This document shows positions 60,376-64,000 of a stretch of 64,000 nt of DNA, piece after piece; the first letter of the stretch is position 1, and every line of letters begins with the position of its first letter. The translations under genes and the position numbers were made by a program. The notes beneath the pieces were generated by a model. It saw only the letters and a list, made by a program, of their open reading frames with translations. It searched no databases and had not been told where the DNA came from. Source of the DNA: Sporosarcina globispora (GTDB lineage Bacteria > Bacillota > Bacilli > Bacillales > Cytobacillaceae); contig NZ_LGUF01000007.1 in the NCBI RefSeq assembly GCF_001274725.1, positions 4,654,430 through 4,718,429 on the forward strand. The letters are read 5' to 3'.

Positions 60376-61737
60376 ATGACGAAGAACCAGAAAAAACTGA
60401 CATTATTTGCGTTAACCTGGCCGATTTTTATTGAAATATTGCTTCACATGCTAATGGGGAATGCTGACACGCTTATGCTCTCGCAATATTCGGATGAATC
60501 CGTAGCTGCTGTTGGTGTGTCAAATCAGATCCTTTCGCTTGTGATTGTCATGTTTGGATTTGTCGCAACAGGAACCTCCATCCTCATTGCTCAAAATCTT
60601 GGCGCTAAAAATAATAAAACGGCTGCTGAAATTTCAATTGTCTCTTTAGGGGCAAACCTTGTATTTGGGATCATCTTAAGTATCCTTTTATTTGTATTGA
60701 GCAAACCGATGCTCCGTATGATGGATTTGCCGGAGGAACTTTTAGACCAGGCAAATTCCTACTTAGTCATCGTTGGCGGCCTTTCCTTTGTACAGGCATT
60801 AATTATGACAATTGGAGCAATCATCAGGAGTTACGGTTTCACCAGAGATGTTATGTACATTACGATCGGTATGAACATTTTAAATGTTATAGGCAATTAC
60901 CTTTTCATTTTTGGCCCATTCGGGTTTCCTGTATTGGGTGTAGAAGGAGTCGCCGTTTCTACTGTCGTCAGCAGATTGATTGGATTTGCTGCAGCAGTAG
61001 CCGTCTTGCTGAAAAGAACCGAAAAAGCATTGCCTTTTGGCATGCTGTTCCGTTTTCCAAAAGAGCATATCCGAAATCTTTTAAAAATCGGGATCCCTTC
61101 TGCAGGAGAACATTTATCCTATAATGGATCGCAAATGGTGATTACCATTTTCATCGCTGCTTTGGGTACAGAAGCTCTGACTGCAAAAGTTTACGCGCAG
61201 AATATTATGATGTTCATTTTCCTTTTCAGCGTCGCCATCAGTCAGGGCACTCAAATCTTGATTGGCCACATGGTAGGAGGAAAGGATTACGAGGCAGCCT
61301 ATAAGAGGTGCATGAAAAGCCTGCGTCTTGCAATCATGATTTCGTTCGGAACTGCCGTTCTTTTCTCCCTGTTCTCAAAAGAATTGATGGGCATATTCAC
61401 TGCTAATCCAGACATCATAAAGGTTGGCAGTGTTCTCATTCTTCTCACCATCCTCCTGGAGCCTGGCAGATCATTTAATTTAGTTGTCATTAACTCCCTG
61501 CGTGCAGCTGGCGATGTAAAATTCCCCGTTTATATGGGGATCATGTCTATGTGGGGAGTAAGCGTCACCCTTTCCTATCTACTTGGAATTCATTTTGGTC
61601 TTGGTCTTGCCGGCATTTGGATCGCTTTTATTGCAGACGAGTGGCTTAGAGGATTGCTCATGTTATGGCGCTGGAGATCAAGAATCTGGGTCAATAAATC
61701 GTTTGTATCTTCGAGCAGTCTAAGCGATATAAAGTAG
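60376..61737 (+). CDS. MATE-family multidrug/solute exporter
   Basis: A 453 aa protein with twelve predicted helices in two homologous halves. The opening LTWPIFIEILLHMLMGNADTLMLS is typical of MATE exporters, which use sodium or proton gradients. ATG 60376 follows CAGGGAG. It is probably monocistronic, with its own terminator. The substrate is unknown. Confidence 0.92.
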   Translation: MTKNQKKLTLFALTWPIFIEILLHMLMGNADTLMLSQYSDESVAAVGVSNQILSLVIVMFGFVATGTSILIAQNLGAKNNKTAAEISIVSLGANLVFGIILSILLFVLSKPMLRMMDLPEELLDQANSYLVIVGGLSFVQALIMTIGAIIRSYGFTRDVMYITIGMNILNVIGNYLFIFGPFGFPVLGVEGVAVSTVVSRLIGFAAAVAVLLKRTEKALPFGMLFRFPKEHIRNLLKIGIPSAGEHLSYNGSQMVITIFIAALGTEALTAKVYAQNIMMFIFLFSVAISQGTQILIGHMVGGKDYEAAYKRCMKSLRLAIMISFGTAVLFSLFSKELMGIFTANPDIIKVGSVLILLTILLEPGRSFNLVVINSLRAAGDVKFPVYMGIMSMWGVSVTLSYLLGIHFGLGLAGIWIAFIADEWLRGLLMLWRWRSRIWVNKSFVSSSSLSDIK

Positions 61738-61769
61738 CTCTCTTCAACTAACAAAATGAAATCCATTAG

Positions 61770-61797
61770 AAAGCGGCAGGTAAAACTGCCGCTTTTT
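61770..61797. terminator. Bidirectional terminator between the MATE gene and asnB-like gene
   Basis: AAAGCGGCAG pairs with CTGCCGCTTT around a 6-nt loop, with T-runs on both sides, between convergent stops. Confidence 0.92.
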
Positions 61798-63643
61798 AAT
61801 CTGCAATATTTATATTATAATCTTTAAACCAAACATGTATCTGTGCAAGGTGTGCAAGCAGCTGAGGCCCTGTCATGAGCTGGCCAAACCATGGTTTCTG
61901 AAATGAGCTGCCTCCAGACTCAATAATTTTCTTCAGCTGGCTGTTATCAAAGAATTCATACAGTGCTGAGGAACGGTCGCCCAGGTATCCAGTGAGCATC
62001 TTTTGAACTGCCCTAGTATATTCAGGATTATGCGTTTTAGGGTACGGGCTTTTCTTTCTGTATAATACTTCGTCAGGCAGTATGCCTTCGAGTGCTTTGC
62101 GCAAGATCCCTTTTTCGCGGTTCCCGTGCATTTTGATCTTCCAAGGAATATTCCATACATACTCCACAAGGCGATGATCGGCAAACGGCACCCTGACTTC
62201 AAGACTGGCTCCCATGCTCATTCTGTCTTTGCGATCCAATAGGGTCGTCATAAAGTAAATCATATTTATATAGAAAAGCTCTCTTCGGCTTGCATCCTCC
62301 CTGCTTTCTCCATCTAAGGCAGGAGTTTCAGAGATTGCCTGAAGGTATTTTTCCATGGCATAGTCATGAATATTTAACTTTTTCCTCCAATTTTCTTTCA
62401 ATAGGCCATGTCTTCCTTCAAGTGACCTCATCCACGGGAAGCCTTGGCGCTTTAGGTCTTCCTCTCTGTGAAACCATGGGTAACCGCCAAATATTTCATC
62501 TGCACATTCGCCGGATAAACTTACAACAAAATTCTTTTTTATTTCTCGGCAAAACCAAAGAAGGGACGAATCGACATCAGCCATGCCAGGAAGATCCCTT
62601 ACATGTACGGATTCGATTAAATCTTCTGCCAGCTGCTTCTGGGAGATGATACAGCTGTTATGTTTCGTATTAAAAGTCTGGGACATCTTTTGGATAAATG
62701 CGTCGTCAGAATTGGGCTGAAATTCATTAGCTTTAAAAAAGACATCATTACCCTCGTAATCTATCGAATATGTGCTCAACTGGCCTTTTCCATCTCTTTC
62801 GTAAGCCTTGGCTGCAATCGCTGTAATTGCACTCGAATCAACACCGCCGGAAAGGAATGTGCATAGCGGGACATCCGAGACCAGCTGCCTAGTCACTGCG
62901 TCCGTAAATAATTCTCTGACTCTTTCAGCAGTTTCCTCTACATTATCCTCATGATGCGCACTTTTCACATTCCAGTAACGCCAAACCTTCAGTCCATCTC
63001 TCGAGAAAGTCAGCGCGTGAGCAGGCCTTAATTCATCAATGCCTCTAAAGACCCCTGATCCTGGGGATCTTGACGGCCCCAGGCCAAAGACTTCAGCCAG
63101 CCCCTCCCTGTCAATTTCAGCCTTAACAGATGGATGGGCCAAAATAGCTTTCAATTCTGAACCGAATATAATGCCCAGCTTCGTTTCTTTATAAAATAAT
63201 GGTTTTACCCCTAAACGGTCCCTGCCTATAAATAAATGGTCTTTCTTCTCATCCCATACAGCGAAGGCAAATATGCCATTCAAATATTGGAGGCAATTTT
63301 CTCCCCATTCCATATAAGAAGTCAGCAAAACCTCAGTGTCAGAATGGCCTTCAAACGAATATCCTTTTATAAGGAGTTCTTTACGGAGATCTTCCGTATT
63401 ATAAAGCTCTCCATTGTAGCAAATGGTATAGCGATTTTGATGTTTTTCCCTGGTCATTGGCTGTTTTCCGCCTGCCGGGTCTACAACGATTAACCTTTTA
63501 TGGCCGAATCCAGCATGCACATCTGTCCATATATTAGTTTCATCTGGACCCCGCTTTGCCAGCGTATTTGCCATTTTGCCAATTGCAGCCGTTTCTTTTC
63601 TCAAATCCTTTTGGAAATCAATCCAGCCGGTAATTCCACACAA
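61796..63643 (-). CDS. asnO: Asparagine synthetase, glutamine-hydrolysing (AsnO/AsnB type)
   Basis: Makes asparagine from aspartate, ATP and glutamine. The 615 aa protein has the N-terminal glutaminase (Cys2 nucleophile in MCGITGW; CYNGELYN; GHSDTEVLL) and the C-terminal synthetase with pyrophosphatase loop SGGVDSSAI. The start codon is TTG 63643, fixed because the Cys must be residue 2 after processing; AAAGGATG lies about 11 nt upstream. Length equals B. subtilis AsnO (YisO), which is needed in sporulation, but AsnB or AsnH type cannot be excluded. Confidence 0.9.
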   Translation of the reverse strand: MCGITGWIDFQKDLRKETAAIGKMANTLAKRGPDETNIWTDVHAGFGHKRLIVVDPAGGKQPMTREKHQNRYTICYNGELYNTEDLRKELLIKGYSFEGHSDTEVLLTSYMEWGENCLQYLNGIFAFAVWDEKKDHLFIGRDRLGVKPLFYKETKLGIIFGSELKAILAHPSVKAEIDREGLAEVFGLGPSRSPGSGVFRGIDELRPAHALTFSRDGLKVWRYWNVKSAHHEDNVEETAERVRELFTDAVTRQLVSDVPLCTFLSGGVDSSAITAIAAKAYERDGKGQLSTYSIDYEGNDVFFKANEFQPNSDDAFIQKMSQTFNTKHNSCIISQKQLAEDLIESVHVRDLPGMADVDSSLLWFCREIKKNFVVSLSGECADEIFGGYPWFHREEDLKRQGFPWMRSLEGRHGLLKENWRKKLNIHDYAMEKYLQAISETPALDGESREDASRRELFYINMIYFMTTLLDRKDRMSMGASLEVRVPFADHRLVEYVWNIPWKIKMHGNREKGILRKALEGILPDEVLYRKKSPYPKTHNPEYTRAVQKMLTGYLGDRSSALYEFFDNSQLKKIIESGGSSFQKPWFGQLMTGPQLLAHLAQIHVWFKDYNINIAD

Positions 63644-63800
63644 ATTACATCATCCTTTCAATGCGGAATCGCATGGGCACATTTTTCATGATGCTATTGT
63701 ATGCACAGCCTAGAAAAAAGTTAATTGTCCACATTTTAGCGGTTATAAAAATCGCCAAAACTGTCTAAAAAGAAGTTGAGGAAGTTAATGGAGGTTTTAT

Positions 63801-64000
63801 ATGAATAGACAGCAGCGAACAAAGCTTATTGAATATCAATCCCGTGCTTTCACAGAAGGCACTGTAGAGTATATCAATGATCAATGGGTTTTTTTCGATC
63901 ATGAAACAGATGAAGCATCATTGTTGGATGAATTCCTCCATCAGGAACTGGAAGTATTCCGCTTTAAACGCTGGAAGAAAGGCATTTTATTTGAGGAAGG
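63801..64000 (+). CDS. DUF2777-like protein, 5' part only
   Basis: A frame of 66 codons open to the window end, starting at ATG 63801 with GGAGG 8 nt upstream. It reads MNRQQRTKLIEYQSRAF... with an aromatic and acidic stretch (YINDQWVFFDHET). I believe it is DUF2777, a family found in bacilli, with moderate certainty. No membrane segment is seen so far. Function unknown. Confidence 0.65.
   Translation, partial: MNRQQRTKLIEYQSRAFTEGTVEYINDQWVFFDHETDEASLLDEFLHQELEVFRFKRWKKGILFEE

Overview
This window looks like the chromosome of a low-GC Gram-positive, endospore-forming Bacillaceae member. The evidence is Gram-positive lipoprotein signals, strong AGGAGG ribosome sites, and T-box, CtsR, FapR and CcpA-type control sites. 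Long stretches also follow Bacillus subtilis gene order, here reverse-complemented. Presence of clpB (absent from B. subtilis) and an Fnr/molybdenum-cofactor block point to a Cytobacillus- or Mesobacillus-like relative, but the genus is a guess. No rRNA, tRNA, phage, insertion sequence or CRISPR array was seen.

Layout. 1-5489 (minus): oppABCDF oligopeptide importer, with oppF cut by the window edge. 6119-7425 (plus): a tryptophan T-box and trpS. 7456-15348 (minus): yjbA, a small membrane protein, the second peptide importer appDFABC, and yjaZ with a damaged start. 15598-17818: fabH-fabF behind a FapR operator. 18027-21824: a small repeat protein, a nuclease-gene remnant inside an intergenic repeat block, then comZ, med and two degenerate enzyme-like genes (yjaV, yjaU). 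22003-26190: yjzD, CtsR-controlled clpB, yjzC and an UppP-like protein. 26227-35669 (minus): the arginine cluster argC-argJ-argB-argD-carA-carB-argF, with overlapping genes and ARG-box-like operators before argC and before carA.

35878-42745 is an anaerobic block that interrupts the B. subtilis-like order between argC and yitW: ywiC, mobB-moeA, ric, moaA, fnr and a radical SAM/SPASM gene. Four promoters here carry an Fnr-like dyad whose centre lies exactly 32 bp from the centre of the -10 box, the geometry of direct Fnr activation. This is the most coherent new observation in the window.

42967-50129 returns to yit order: yitW, yitV, yitU, two tiny genes, a secreted Ipi-like protein, yitT, degV, a 43-residue peptide, cvfB and a YajQ-family gene. 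50226-51720 holds an acetyltransferase and a short-chain dehydrogenase. 51752-60250 is a maltodextrin system: LacI regulator, membrane-anchored amylase, MdxG/F/E importer without its own ATPase, and a divergent cytoplasmic neopullulanase-type enzyme. These are tied together by matching GCAAnCGnTTGC operators. 60376-64000 holds a MATE exporter, an asparagine synthetase starting at TTG, and the start of a small conserved gene.
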